In this document: positions 37,548 through 48,278 of the stretch, one piece after another
Position numbering within the stretch: the stretch's first letter is position 1
Layout of the letters: each line of letters begins with the position of its first letter
From: Castanea sativa
Taxonomy: Eukaryota > Streptophyta > Magnoliopsida > Fagales > Fagaceae
DNA length: 64,000 nt
Reading direction: 5' to 3'
Assembly (NCBI RefSeq): GCF_040712315.1
Contig: NC_134013.1
Coordinates: 4,313,001 to 4,377,000, forward strand
The notes under the pieces: model-generated
Seen by the model: only the letters and a program-made list of their open reading frames with translations
Database searches by the model: none
What the model was told of the DNA's origin: nothing
Position numbers and translations under genes: made by a program

Positions 37548-39163
37548 TTAAGATTAATTATAAAGGCACACAAAAAATGTTACAATGTTAAATATTAAGG
37601 TGACAAATTATGATTTTTTTTAATAGGTAAATAGTGGGTGGAGAATGTGTGGTTCAACGTTTCACATAACCTCACCATTGACATTATTAATAAAAACAAA
37701 ACAAAATATACTATCTTAACACGTGTGAAAGAGATGATGAATTATTTTTTGCATCAAAAGTTAATGATCAAACCAACAGCCACCGAATCGTTGACAAGTC
37801 GAAAAGTACATATTTCTGCTATTTCATTAGGAACAGTATCGTTGACGGAGACAATAGTTTAATTAATTAATATATTTAGAATGTTAATTTCTTGGAGATT
37901 CCAAGAAAATAGGAATCCATAACATAAGTTTTTATATAAGTGTTGGGGTTTTTACTTTGTCAAAGGTTTTATCTAAATGAGACTATTATTAATTTAAATA
38001 ATTATAAATATGTCAGCTTTCAAGTTACATTTAAGATTTAGCCCTGTTGTTTTTCTTATAATAAATGAGAAAAATAGTTTTTTTTTTTTTCAGATTCTTT
38101 TCCAAGAAAAGAAATAATAAACTATCGCTGAATTATAAGGCTCTGACTAGTCAAACAAATATGTGTTTAGACTGTTCAGTGCATTTGCATATTTGTCTGA
38201 AAAAAAATGCATAGAGCAATTTGCATATTAAAAACAAGATAAATGTCTCCTTTCTCTACATGCATGGCGTGTCCAATGCGCAGCAACAACATTGAACAAA
38301 AGCAATAGAGCCCACTGATAACTTTGTCAAAGAAGAGATTTGACTGAGAAAAACTAAAAACACAAGCTAAGACCACAATGACATTCAGTAATTATTAACG
38401 TGTCAAGGCTATCAAGCTAATGACTCTGTCAAGGAAGAGATTTGATCAACAAAAACTACATGAAGACTCGATCTGAGTTGGATTTTTTTTTTTTTTTTTT
38501 GTTGAGAATCTAATTGAATAATAAATTAGTAAATAATACAGCAACGTCATGTTACGCACTTACGCGGAGGTTGAACAGTTAAATCTCCGCCTATGCCTTT
38601 GAGGAGAAAATACAACTTGCATCGGGTATATATTTCCTCTTTCTCATATGATATACCAGGAAGGTGACTATACTCTTTGGTTGGAGATAACATATTACAA
38701 GAAGTAGGAATCATCCAATGGCTAAGTTTGGGCCTAGAGTAAACATTTTCGTATAATTTATTGTGGACCCAAGAAGGTTCCAATTTACTGGAGCTTCATT
38801 TATTTTTTATTTTTGATAAAGAGCTTCATTTATATTGATTTGGAATTACGATTTACGAAAACTGACTAAAGCAAATTTTGAAAATTAAGTTAAATATCAT
38901 GGCCAAAGAAAAAAAAAGGTGAAGAAATTGTATAGGTAAACTAAAAATGAATAATAAAATAGATAATAAAAATAAAGAACAAAAATTATTGTGAGTTATA
39001 TGTTGAAAGCGAATCATGAAGTTCAACTTTCCAAAAAAAATTTGGTAGTACAATTTTAATCAGTATTAGCGTTTCATCCAACAAAAACATATTAATAATT
39101 TTAATATTTTAAAGTGCTATATAACATAAGGAGTGGGTATGACACAACTTTTATATATGGTAT

Positions 39164-40200
39164 TGTAGGGGGCAAAAACTGCCGACAACAGATCCAGCCC
39201 AATGGTTTGAGGGCCCTGCTAGTAGAGTAAGCCCGATACAACTAATTTCGAAGAGATGGATGGTCAAAGTCAACAACCCAATCTTATATATATGGTGGAA
39301 CCTTAGCAAGATTAATGGAAAGATAAGTAAGACTAAGGGTCCGTTTGGATTGGGCTGAAAATTGAAAAACACTGTAATAAAATAATTTTTTAATATGTAA
39401 AAAATACTATTCATGCCTAAAATTACTGTTCATTGGTCTAAAATCACAGTTCATGGCCAATGAACAGTGATAGGTGCGCGTCCAGCCAAAAAAAAAAGGG
39501 CTGAAATGCAGACGTTGACCGTTTTAGCCCTATCCAAACCCACTCTGAGAAAATATTTGAAGAAAAAGCTAAGAAATGATTTTATTTTAAAAAGTCTTCC
39601 TCGTCCAGTTCGAGGAGCCCAAACTACAACACAGATATTCAATAGTTACTATACTCTCTCTCTCTCACTCTTTCTCTCTAGGAACTTCTTCTCAAACTTT
39701 TTCATCAATCTCCTTTCATGGGGGACTTGCCTTTCTATATATAGTAGGAGGAAGTGTATTCTAACCTTTCACTTGGACATCCCTTAAATTTGGTTTTAAA
39801 TACTTGTCTCATCATTGCCTTGTTGGTGGTGGTAGAATAGGTTGTGAAAGCTGAGCAAGTACTATATAGGGGTCATTCTCCATTTAATGCAGCAGGGTGG
39901 TTTGGCATGGAGTATTGAATGTGGTGGTGAAGGGTGCTTTTTCAGGAAGATACCTCCTGCTTTTACTTGCTCTACCTTACTTCCTTCCTCAGAAATTGCC
40001 TTAACGACTCTGAGGTTAAACCTCGATCTCCCAGGAAGGGCATGTTCCTAAGGCTCCTCAGGTGAGCCATTCTCTACTTAGTTTCTAGTGTTTGGCTACC
40101 TGCCTAGGTTGGGCCCAATCCGATGAACAATGGGGCCCATCTGACTTCTCAAAAAGCTCATTCACCACGTTCCTCTACCCTTGGGTCTCTCTCTCCTATA
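39164..40200 (+). mobile_element. Solo LTR, 1037 bp
   Basis: The target duplication GGTAT is at 39159-39163 and 40201-40205. It starts TGTAGGGGGC and ends CTCCTATA, so the final CA looks mutated to TA. The empty site is seen in copy A near 35990. It contains no coding sequence and is therefore probably a solo LTR from recombination. A smaller transposon is nested inside at about 39339-39545. Confidence 0.7.
39339..39545. mobile_element. Small inverted-repeat element nested in the solo LTR
   Basis: It starts GGTCCGTTTGGATTGGG and ends with CCTATCCAAACCCA, which are inverted relatives. The middle has TACTGTTCAT and AATGAACAGTGATAGG. It is closely related in layout to 53809-54017. The target duplication is unclear. 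Confidence 0.5.
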
Positions 40201-40599
40201 GGTATATAAAATAACTTCAACATGAGCTTATATAAAACTAGTTACTATCGTGTGTCTTGCATTGGATAGTTAAATAAAATTAATTAATTTTTATTTATTT
40301 ATTTAGTTTAAAAATATAATCAACCTCGTGCAATTCATTTAAAAATAATGACGTTAATCAAATGAGTAACTATCCTAAAGATTACATTTGTATGTTCATA
40401 ACCTATTAGTATTCATGTTTAGAAAGACTTTTACTTAAATTTAGTTGAATCGAAGTAGGCCAAAATTCTACATTAATGTGACTCAATAAGATCATAGCAA
40501 TAAGAAATGTTATGCTTAAGGTTTTATATATTACGAGTTTAAGATCTATATTTGGAAAAAAAAATTGGATTTAAACTTATCTTTTCCCACTATGTAAGT

Positions 40600-41040
40600 G
40601 CACAAAAACAGATTGAATGCACCAATGTAGACCAAAATAGAGTTAGTAGACCGAAGTGGACTAAATATGACCGAATGGACTAAATAGGACCAATGTGGAC
40701 CGAATATGACCTAAGTGAATAGAATGGACCGAATAGGACTAAAGTGAAACAAATAGAACCGTATGAACATAATTGGACCCAATAAGACCAAATAAAACTA
40801 ATGTGGAACGATTGGACGAAAAGGACTGAATAAGAACAAAGTTGATAGAATGGACCGAATATGACCAAATTGGACAGAATAAATCCAATATGGAACGAAT
40901 GGACCAAATAGGACCAAATGAATAGAATGGATCGAATAAAAATCGATCTGAATAAGACAAAAGTGGACCGAAGAAGACCAAGGTGGACTGAATTGCAAAA
41001 AAGTAGATAGAATAGGAGCAAATGGATTGGATAAGACAGA
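40600..41040 (+). repeat. Degenerate minisatellite (copy B)
   Basis: The same GGACCAAAGT / GGACCGAATA half-units as at 36440-37362, in the paralogous position, shorter. Confidence 0.85.
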
Positions 41041-41318
41041 AAAAAAAAAAAATATATATATATATATATATATTAATTTTAAGGACACAAAAAAATGTTA
41101 CAATGTAAACTATTAAATTATAATTTTTTTAATAAGTAAATAGCAGGGAGTTGAATGTGTGGCTCAACATTTCACATGAACTCACAACTAAAATTATTAA
41201 TATTAATTAAAAAAAACATATTACCTTAACAAGTGTGAAAGTGAAAGAGATGATGAATTATTTTTTGCATTAAAAGTTAAAAATCAAACCAACAACCAAT
41301 GAATCATTGACAAGTAGA

Positions 41319-42077
41319 TGTGGGGAGTAAAAGGACCCAAGCGGGCGTTTGGGCCTTTGGGTTCTAGCAAGGAGGGCCGATCTGTTCTTGAGCTAAGAAT
41401 TTGTTAGTACTGCGAATCGGCCCATATGCCGAGGGTCCAAGGACACATCCGAGGGTGAGTTTCTCCTCGGACAGACCCAAGAGAACTCGGAAATTCACTA
41501 CGAAGGTCAAGGCAGAATTTCGGAAAAACTGTTGGTTAAGAGGGGGAAACCCTGAACCTTCTAGATACACCAGTGTTAGAAAAACATCATGAGCAAAGGC
41601 TGCCACCTCCACATTAAAGACTCTGCACCTACCTCCCTGGCCGCATTAATGGGGAAGTGACCCCTGAACAGTAGAACTGAAACTTCTGGTCACTATTCAA
41701 AGGCACTAAGAGAAGAAATATCTAGAGGGGAGGGGGTTTGAGCAACACGTGGATAAAGTATCAGGAAAAGAAGTATTTAAGGGGGGTGAAGGCCAAAGAA
41801 AAGGGGGGCCAGTCTGTAACCAAGAAAGAAATGAAGAATTGTAATCTTTAAGAGAGAAAGAGAAATAATACAGAAGTAGTCCTCGGCTCACGTCCGAGGA
41901 GGTCATCTGCAATTATCATTCATTATTTACAAGCGTTTGCACACCATAGTCTGTTATTAAGTTCTCAGTACCTCTAATCTAGATTTCAAGTCCACACTCT
42001 ACAAATTTCATTATTTAAGGCTCGTTGGGCCTGAGCTCATAATTGTCTTTGGGTCCAGGTGCAATTGTGCACTTACA
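41319..42077 (+). repeat. Element II 5' LTR (759 bp)
   Basis: It starts TGTGGGGAGTAAAAGG and ends GTGCACTTACA. It contains several TCCTCGGAC / GTCCGAGGA motifs. Confidence 0.96.
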
Positions 42078-42096
42078 ATTGACGCCGTCTGTGGGA
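42078..42096 (+). other. Primer-binding site region of element II
   Basis: ATTGACGCCGTCTGTGGGA lies directly after the LTR. It matches element I except GAC for GGC, probably a mutated base. Confidence 0.7.
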
Positions 42097-42124
42097 AATC
42101 TAGTCTAGAAGGAGCTGGGATACT

Positions 42125-43434
42125 ATGGCAGGCCAAGGTTCACACCATGTAGAGTCTCAAGGATCACAACCGGAGGATCTTTTCGAGCGTCTGGAGCGTC
42201 GAATGGATCGAGAGGGGAGCATCCATACAGAATACCCTAGGGCTAGCCATACTCATGGCGGGGGTAGCACCACCCATGAGGATGGTGCTAAAGCCATGCA
42301 GAAGGAGATTATCGTTTGAAAAGAAAGCTGCGCTGCGCCAGACATAAGCCTTCACCGTCCTCATCTAATCCTTCTTCAGCGGAGGTCCGGGGAGGTAGTT
42401 ACAGCTCGAGGTCATGCTCACCCCCCAGCGCAATGTCCTTTTGTGAGGAGGACGACCCGCCAGCTCGCAGACACAAGAAACTTCCTTCCAGGGGCTTGGG
42501 GAACGATGCTATGAGTCGGGCGTTGCACCAACTCTCCAAATCTCCATTCTCATGGAGGATTAAGAAGGGGAGGCTCCCCAGGAGGTTCACCCAGCCCACC
42601 TTTACCATCTACAATGGCCGGACTGATCCAGTGGAGCATGTGAGTCACTTTAACCAGAGGATGGCGGTGCACTCTCATAATGAGACCCTGATGTGTAAAG
42701 TTTTCCCCTCTAGCTTGGGACCTGTTGCTATGAGGTGGTTTAACGGCCTTAAATCGGGGTCTGTAGGTTCGTTTGGGGAGCTTACTAGAGCATTTGCTTC
42801 GCGGTTTATTACGTGTAGCAGAGTGCCTCGGCCATTGGACTCGCTGTTATCCATGACCATGAGGGAAGGGGAGACGTTGAAAGCATACTCCGACCGGTAC
42901 TGGGAGATGTTTAACGAGATAGATGGTGATTTTGATGAGGTGGCGCTCAATACCTTTAAGGTAGGCCTTCCTATTGATCACGACTTGAGGAAGTCCTTGA
43001 CTAAAAAGCCCGTCCGCAGCGTACGTCGCCTCATGGATCGTATTGATGAATACAAAAGGGTAGAGGAAGACCAGCAGCAAGGAAAGGGTAATGAGAAGGT
43101 TATCCCGCAGGAGAGAAGGGATTTCAGGTCGGACAGATACCGCAACAGCAAGCCGAGGAGGGATTACGTTGGGCAGTCTGGCTCGGCAGCACCTCAGACC
43201 GTGAACACTGTGTTCCGAGAACCAGTACACCAATTACTAGAGAAAGTTCGTAAGGAGCCCTTCTTCAGGTGGCCTAGTCAGATGGCAGGAGACCCCGCAA
43301 AGAGGAATCAGAACCTCTTTTGTCAGTACCATCAGGACGTGGGCCACACTACCGAGAATTGTCGGACCCTTTGGAACCACTTAGAGCAGCTTGTCAGTGA
43401 AGGATAACTAAAGCAGCACCTGTGTCAACCTAAT
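42125..43434 (+). pseudogene. gag: Element II gag, one frameshift and a stop
   Basis: It starts MAGQGSHHVESQGSQ at 42125. A one-base loss near 42310 moves the frame; the rest runs from 42316 to TAA at 43405. The Retrotrans_gag core includes FTQPTFTIYNGRTDPVEHVS, then VFPSSLGPVAMRWFNGL and REGETLKAYSDRYWEMFNE. A CX2HX4HX4C zinc-knuckle-like motif (CQYHQDVGHTTENC) is near residue 340 of the second frame. It is colinear with element I gag. The second Cys of a classical CCHC knuckle is His here. Confidence 0.9.
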
Positions 43435-43491
43435 GGGCAGGGCAGTCAATCCGGCTCAAACAATTAGAAGAATAATCCATCTCGGCCGGCA

Positions 43492-46400
43492 TTGGGAACA
43501 ATTAACGTTATCTTCGTTGCGCCTGGCAGGACCGGCTCAGGTCCCACTAGGGTGATGGCAGTTTCCCATTCTCAGGCCAAGGAGGCAGCCTGTAGGTCGA
43601 AGAGGTTGAAGATGATTTTACCCGTCTTGGGATTTTCGGGGGAGGATAAGGTTGGTACCATTCAACCCCATGACGATGCTCTTGTGGTCACTCTCAGGAT
43701 AGGTAATTATGACGTGAAGAAGGTGATGATTGATCAGGGCAGCGGTGCAGATATCATGTACCCTGATCTATTTAAGGGGCTAAGGTTAAAGCTGGAAGAT
43801 CTTACTCCTTACGACTCGCCACTCATAAGCTTTGAAGGAAAGGCCGTTGTGCCGAAAGGACAGATTCGTTTGCCTGTTCAATCCTGCTCAGAAACGGTTG
43901 AGGTGGATTTCATTGTGGTCGACGCGTACTCTCCATATACAGCCATCCTCGCCAGGCCATGGCTGCACGCTCTGGGAGCCGTCTCCTCTACCTTGCATGT
44001 TAAGGTTAAGTTCCCCTCTGGGGAATATGTTGAAGAGATCCTCGACAGCCAATCGGTGGCCAGGCAATGCATATCGGCTGCAATGCTTCATCAGACAGAA
44101 GCCGAGTCATCAGCTTTGCTCATCAAGGATTCATAGCAATTAACAGCTCCGGATGCCCCTGGAGCGGTGATAGGAGAGGAGGCTCTTTGTGAGGAGTTAG
44201 AGAAGTTTTTGATAGCGAATGACCCAAAGAGGCTCTTCCAAGTCAGCATACGTTTGCCACACCAGGAGAAGATGGAGTTGTTGGAATTTCTGAAAGGCAA
44301 TATTGATGTTTTTGCGTGGGACCCTTATGAGGCTCCAGGCGTAGATCCGAGCTTCATTTGTCATCATTTAAATGTCAACCCCGCCGTTGTTCCGAGAAGG
44401 CAGCCACCTCGGCGTTCTTCTAAGGAACACTCCGAGGCTGTTAAGGAGTAGGTGCTCAAGCTCAAGAGGGCTGGGGCTATTAAAGAAGTTTTCTACCCCG
44501 AATGGTTGGCGCATACGGTTGTGGTCAAAAAGAAGAATAGGACGTGGAGAGTATGTGTGGACTTCACGGATTTGAACAAAGCCTGCCCCAAAGATTCGTT
44601 CCCAATGCCGCGTATTGATCAGCTTGTGGACGCCACTGTCGGACATCCTCGTATGAGTTTTTTGGATGCCTTCCAGGGTTACCATCAGATTCCATTGGCA
44701 TTGGAGGATCAAGAGAAGACTGCTTTCATTACTCCAACAGGGAACTACCACTATAAGGTCATGCCATTTGGGTTGAAGAATGCTGGGGCTACCTACCAAA
44801 GAATGATGACCAGAATGTTCGAATAGCAACTAGGGAAGACCATTGAGGTATATGTGGATGATATGGTGGTGAAGAGTAAAACAATACCTTCACACGTGAA
44901 AGATTTGGCCGACACCTTTCAGGTGCTAAGAAAGTACAGGTTGCACCTTAACGCCTCAAAGTGCTCTTTTGGCGTGGGATTTAGAAAGTTCTTGGGATAT
45001 ATGATTACTCATAGAGGCATAGAGGTAAACCCAGCGCAGGTCAAGGCTATTCAGGATTTGCAGCCGCCTCGGAACCCAAAATAAATCCAGAAATTGACCG
45101 GAATGATTGCCGCACTGAGCAGATTTATCTCTCGGTCAGCTGACCGATGCCATCCTTTCTTCCAATTGTTGAATAAATGGAAAGGGTTTCAATGGACCAA
45201 GGACTGTGTGTTAGCCTTCCAACAGCTTAAACAATATCTTTCTTAGCCACCCATTTTGTCTCGCCCCGAGGCGGACGAGGTCTTGTTTGCTTATCTGGCA
45301 GTGGCCGTCCACGCGGTCAGCTTGGTCCTCATAAAGGATGAAAGCAGGGTGCAAAGACTAGTCTACTACGTTAGTAAGTTTTTGAATGAGGCCAAGGTGC
45401 GCTATCTACTCTTGGAGAAAGCACTTCTGGCCATAGGTCACGCCACGCGAAAGCTTCCTCATTATTTCTAGTCCCACACTATGGTAGTTCTTACCTAATT
45501 GCCTTTCAATGCGGTGTTACACAGCGCAGATTACTCTGGCAGGGTGGCAAAGTGGGGAACCATTTTGGGAGCCTTTGACGTTAAATACAGGCCTCATACC
45601 TCGGTGAAGGGCCAGGTCCTTGCTGACTTGGTGGCAGAGTTTACCGAACCATTGCTAGAAGAAACTCTGAAAGAAGCACACATGGATGAAAAATCAGTTG
45701 GTCTGATCACAGCCGCAGTACCTTTAACTTGGAAAGTTTATGTGGATGGGGCAGCAAATCAGAGAGGGTTTGGTGTCAGACTTGTCCTAATATCCCCTGA
45801 GGGAATTGTCTTTGAAAAATATCTGAGGCTATCGTTCTCGGCTACTAATAATGAGGCCGAGTACGAAGCAGTCTTGGTGGGCATGAACATGGTACATAGG
45901 ATGGCTGGAAAGGAAGTCCATGCGTTCTCGGACTCCTAGTTAGTGGTCGGCTAGGTCACGGGGACCATGGAGGCTAGGGACCCAAGAATGCAAGAATATT
46001 TTGCCCAGGTCAAGCGTCAACAAGCAGAATTTGACTCCTTCGTCTTAGCTCACATTTTTAGGAGTGGAAACACCCATGCGGACTCCTTGGCCACATTGGC
46101 AACGTCTTCGGCTCAGGGTTTGCCCAGGATTATCCTCGTAGAGGATTTGCTAGAGCCAACTCTTACTGCAGTCAACGCAGCTCGCATCCATCTAATAAGG
46201 CCTGGACCTAGTTGGATTGACCCGGTCATATCTTTTCTTAAGAACGACATCCTTCCTAAAGACAAGTCTGAAGCAGATAAGATACGTTGAAAGGTGCCAC
46301 GTTTCTGGTTGTCCGAGGATCAGAAACTGTATAAACGATCATTTTCAGGACCATACTTGTTATGTGTGCACCCTGAATCAACGGAAGTACTTCTAGAAGA

Positions 46401-47451
46401 ACTGCATGAAGGGATTTGTGGGAGCCACACTGGGGGAAGATCCTTAGCCCACAAAGCTCTGACTTAGGGTTATTGGTGGCCCAATATGCAGAGGGAGGCT
46501 CAGGACTATGCCCGAAAATGTGATCAATGCCAGAGGTTCGCCCCTAATATTCATCAACCTGGAGGGGTTCTCAACCCTCTCTCTAGTCCTTGGCCTTTCG
46601 CACAATGGGAATTGGACATAGTGGGGCCATTTTCGAGGGCTACAGGAAACAAAAGATGGCTTCTCGTGGGGACAGACTACTTCACTAAATGGGTCGAGGC
46701 CGAGCCCTTAGCAAATATCAGAGACGTTGATTCCAAGAACTTTGTCTGGAAAAACATCGTCACTAGATTCGGTATACCACACACACTTATCTCAGACAAT
46801 GACGTTCAATTCGACAGCAAGGCTTTTAGGAAATATTGTGGTGATATGGGCATCATAAATAGATACTCCACCCCAGCTTATCCTCAGGGAAATGGGCAAG
46901 CCGAGGCCGTTAATAAGGTCATAGTCAGTGGGCTCAAGAAAAGGTTGGACGATGTGAAAGGCAGATGGGTAGAAGAACTCCTACATGTTCTGTGGACGTG
47001 TCGGACTACACCGCGTAGGTCCACGGGAGAAACGTCATTCTCTATGACTTATGGAGCCGAGGTGGTGATACCTCTGGAATCTAGCTTTCCCACTCTAAAG
47101 ACAAGTTCTTTTAGCCCAGAGAATAACGATGGCCTCCTGGAGAAAGGTCTGGATTTAGTTGAGGAACGGCGTGAGGCGGCTATGGTCCAAATGGTTTATT
47201 ATCAACAGAAGCTTAAACGGGGATATGATGCCCACGTGAAGCTAAGGCCACTCGCACCTGGGGATTTTGTACTAAGAAAAGTTGTGGGCGCTTCTAAGAA
47301 CCCAACTTGGGGTAAGCTAGGACCAAACTGGGAAGGCCCCTATCGCATTGTTTTAGTAGCAGGCATAGGGTCGTATCGGCTAGCTGACCTAGATGAAAGA
47401 ATTGTACCACGCCCATGGAATGTAAATAACCTTCAAAGGTATTATTATTAA
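43492..47451 (+). pseudogene. pol: Element II pol (protease, RT, two RNase H domains, integrase), stop-riddled
   Basis: One frame throughout. The aspartic protease has MIDQGSGADIMY at about 43730. RT (about 44450-45110) contains DFTDLNKACPKDSFPMPRID and catalytic YVDD at about 44854. RNase H is at about 45256-45640. The extra archaeal-type RNase H (about 45727-46110) begins WKVYVDGAANQRG, with the NNEAEYEA and FSDS catalytic neighbourhoods. Integrase (about 46390-47451) has an HHCC finger, LDIVGPF, SDNDVQF and GQAEAVN, and ends WNVNNLQRYYY without a chromodomain. In-frame stops are at 44134, 44449, 44824, 45082, 45244, 45469, 45496, 45937, 45952, 46288 and 46465. The double RNase H places it in the Tat lineage. 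Next to the second catalytic Asp of integrase, Asp replaces the Gly of element III. Confidence 0.93.
44134..44142 (+). promoter_or_regulatory. Stop codon in UAG-CAA-UUA context at protease-RT boundary, element II
   Basis: The frame reads GAT TCA TAG CAA TTA and continues open into RT. TAG CAA TTA is exactly the context of the classical tobamovirus-type readthrough stop. It sits at the homologous place to the element I stop at 25007. It may instead be a decayed CAG codon, since this element has many. Confidence 0.3.
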
Positions 47452-47521
47452 TAAAATGTGCTTTTGTTAGTTAACAGTTCAAAGTTATAAATACCTCTGG
47501 GGCTTACAGTTACCATTCTTA

Positions 47522-47775
47522 AGTGTCAAATAGAAACTTGGTTAAGTATGGTCCTCGGACCACAGACCTTGTGGAAATTGATATCTTATCATTTGTTAAA
47601 CAGAACCTTAGTTATGTCGGGTCCTCGAACCTCCTACTTTGGGGAAATTAACATTTGAAGTTACTATTCTTAAGTGTCAAACAGAAACTTGGTTAAGTAT
47701 GGTCCTCAGACCACAAACCTTGTGAAAATTGATATTTTATCACTTGTTAAAACAGAACCTTGATATCTTATTATT
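47522..47775 (+). repeat. Tandem repeat, about 1.6 copies of a 151-bp unit, in the element II spacer
   Basis: AGTGTCAAA(T/C)AGAAACTTGG recurs at 47522 and 47673. The unit is the inverted equivalent of the 151-bp repeat in element III. The rest of the spacer (47776-48278) has further diverged GTGGAA/GTTAAA pieces and no gene. Confidence 0.85.
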
Positions 47776-48278
47776 CAGACATTGTTCTTATTCTTATCGC
47801 ATACTTTGTGGAAGTCAAATGCCTTACCATCTGTTAAATTGGATCTTAAGGTAAGCAGCTGTAAATATCGAAACAAAGATTCTGTAAGGTATGATCTTCG
47901 AACCTTACACTCTACTAAAATTGATATCTCGGATTACAAAGTTTAACTATCATGTGGGCTTTCTAAGTAAGGCACTGCATACCATCCAAGCTAAGTTAGT
48001 TTTGGCCAGATTCTTGAATGATATACTTTGCAAAGCAAGTGTGCATATGACTGTTTAGAGGTTATAATTGTTTGACTGTTGGAGTTAAACTTATTTATTC
48101 TGTTCTTCCTATAACTATGTGTTAGTGAGAACTTTCATGACAAAGCACAAAAAGAGTAAAGTAAAGTAGATACAACTTGAATAAAGGTTGAATAAACATT
48201 GTTCTTCATTAGTTATAAGCAGAATACATCATTACGTGAAGAAAACTGCAAAGTACAGAAAAAATCCTATGCTAGGCC

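Larger units (their letters stand above)
35481..38558 (+). repeat. Tandem segmental duplication, copy A (about 3.1 kb)
   Basis: It is colinear with 38660-53641 once the insertions there are removed, from GAAGGTAACTGTACTTTTGG to the GTTACGCA end. Both copies contain the same degenerate minisatellite, an AT microsatellite, and a poly-T before TTGAGAATCTAATTG. Divergence is substantial, so the duplication is old. Copy A alone has the foldback element at 37020-37299. Confidence 0.85.

Noticed and set aside
39164..40200. Full retrotransposon at this place
   Set aside because: No second LTR, coding sequence or primer-binding site inside; the GGTAT duplication and empty site fit a solo LTR.
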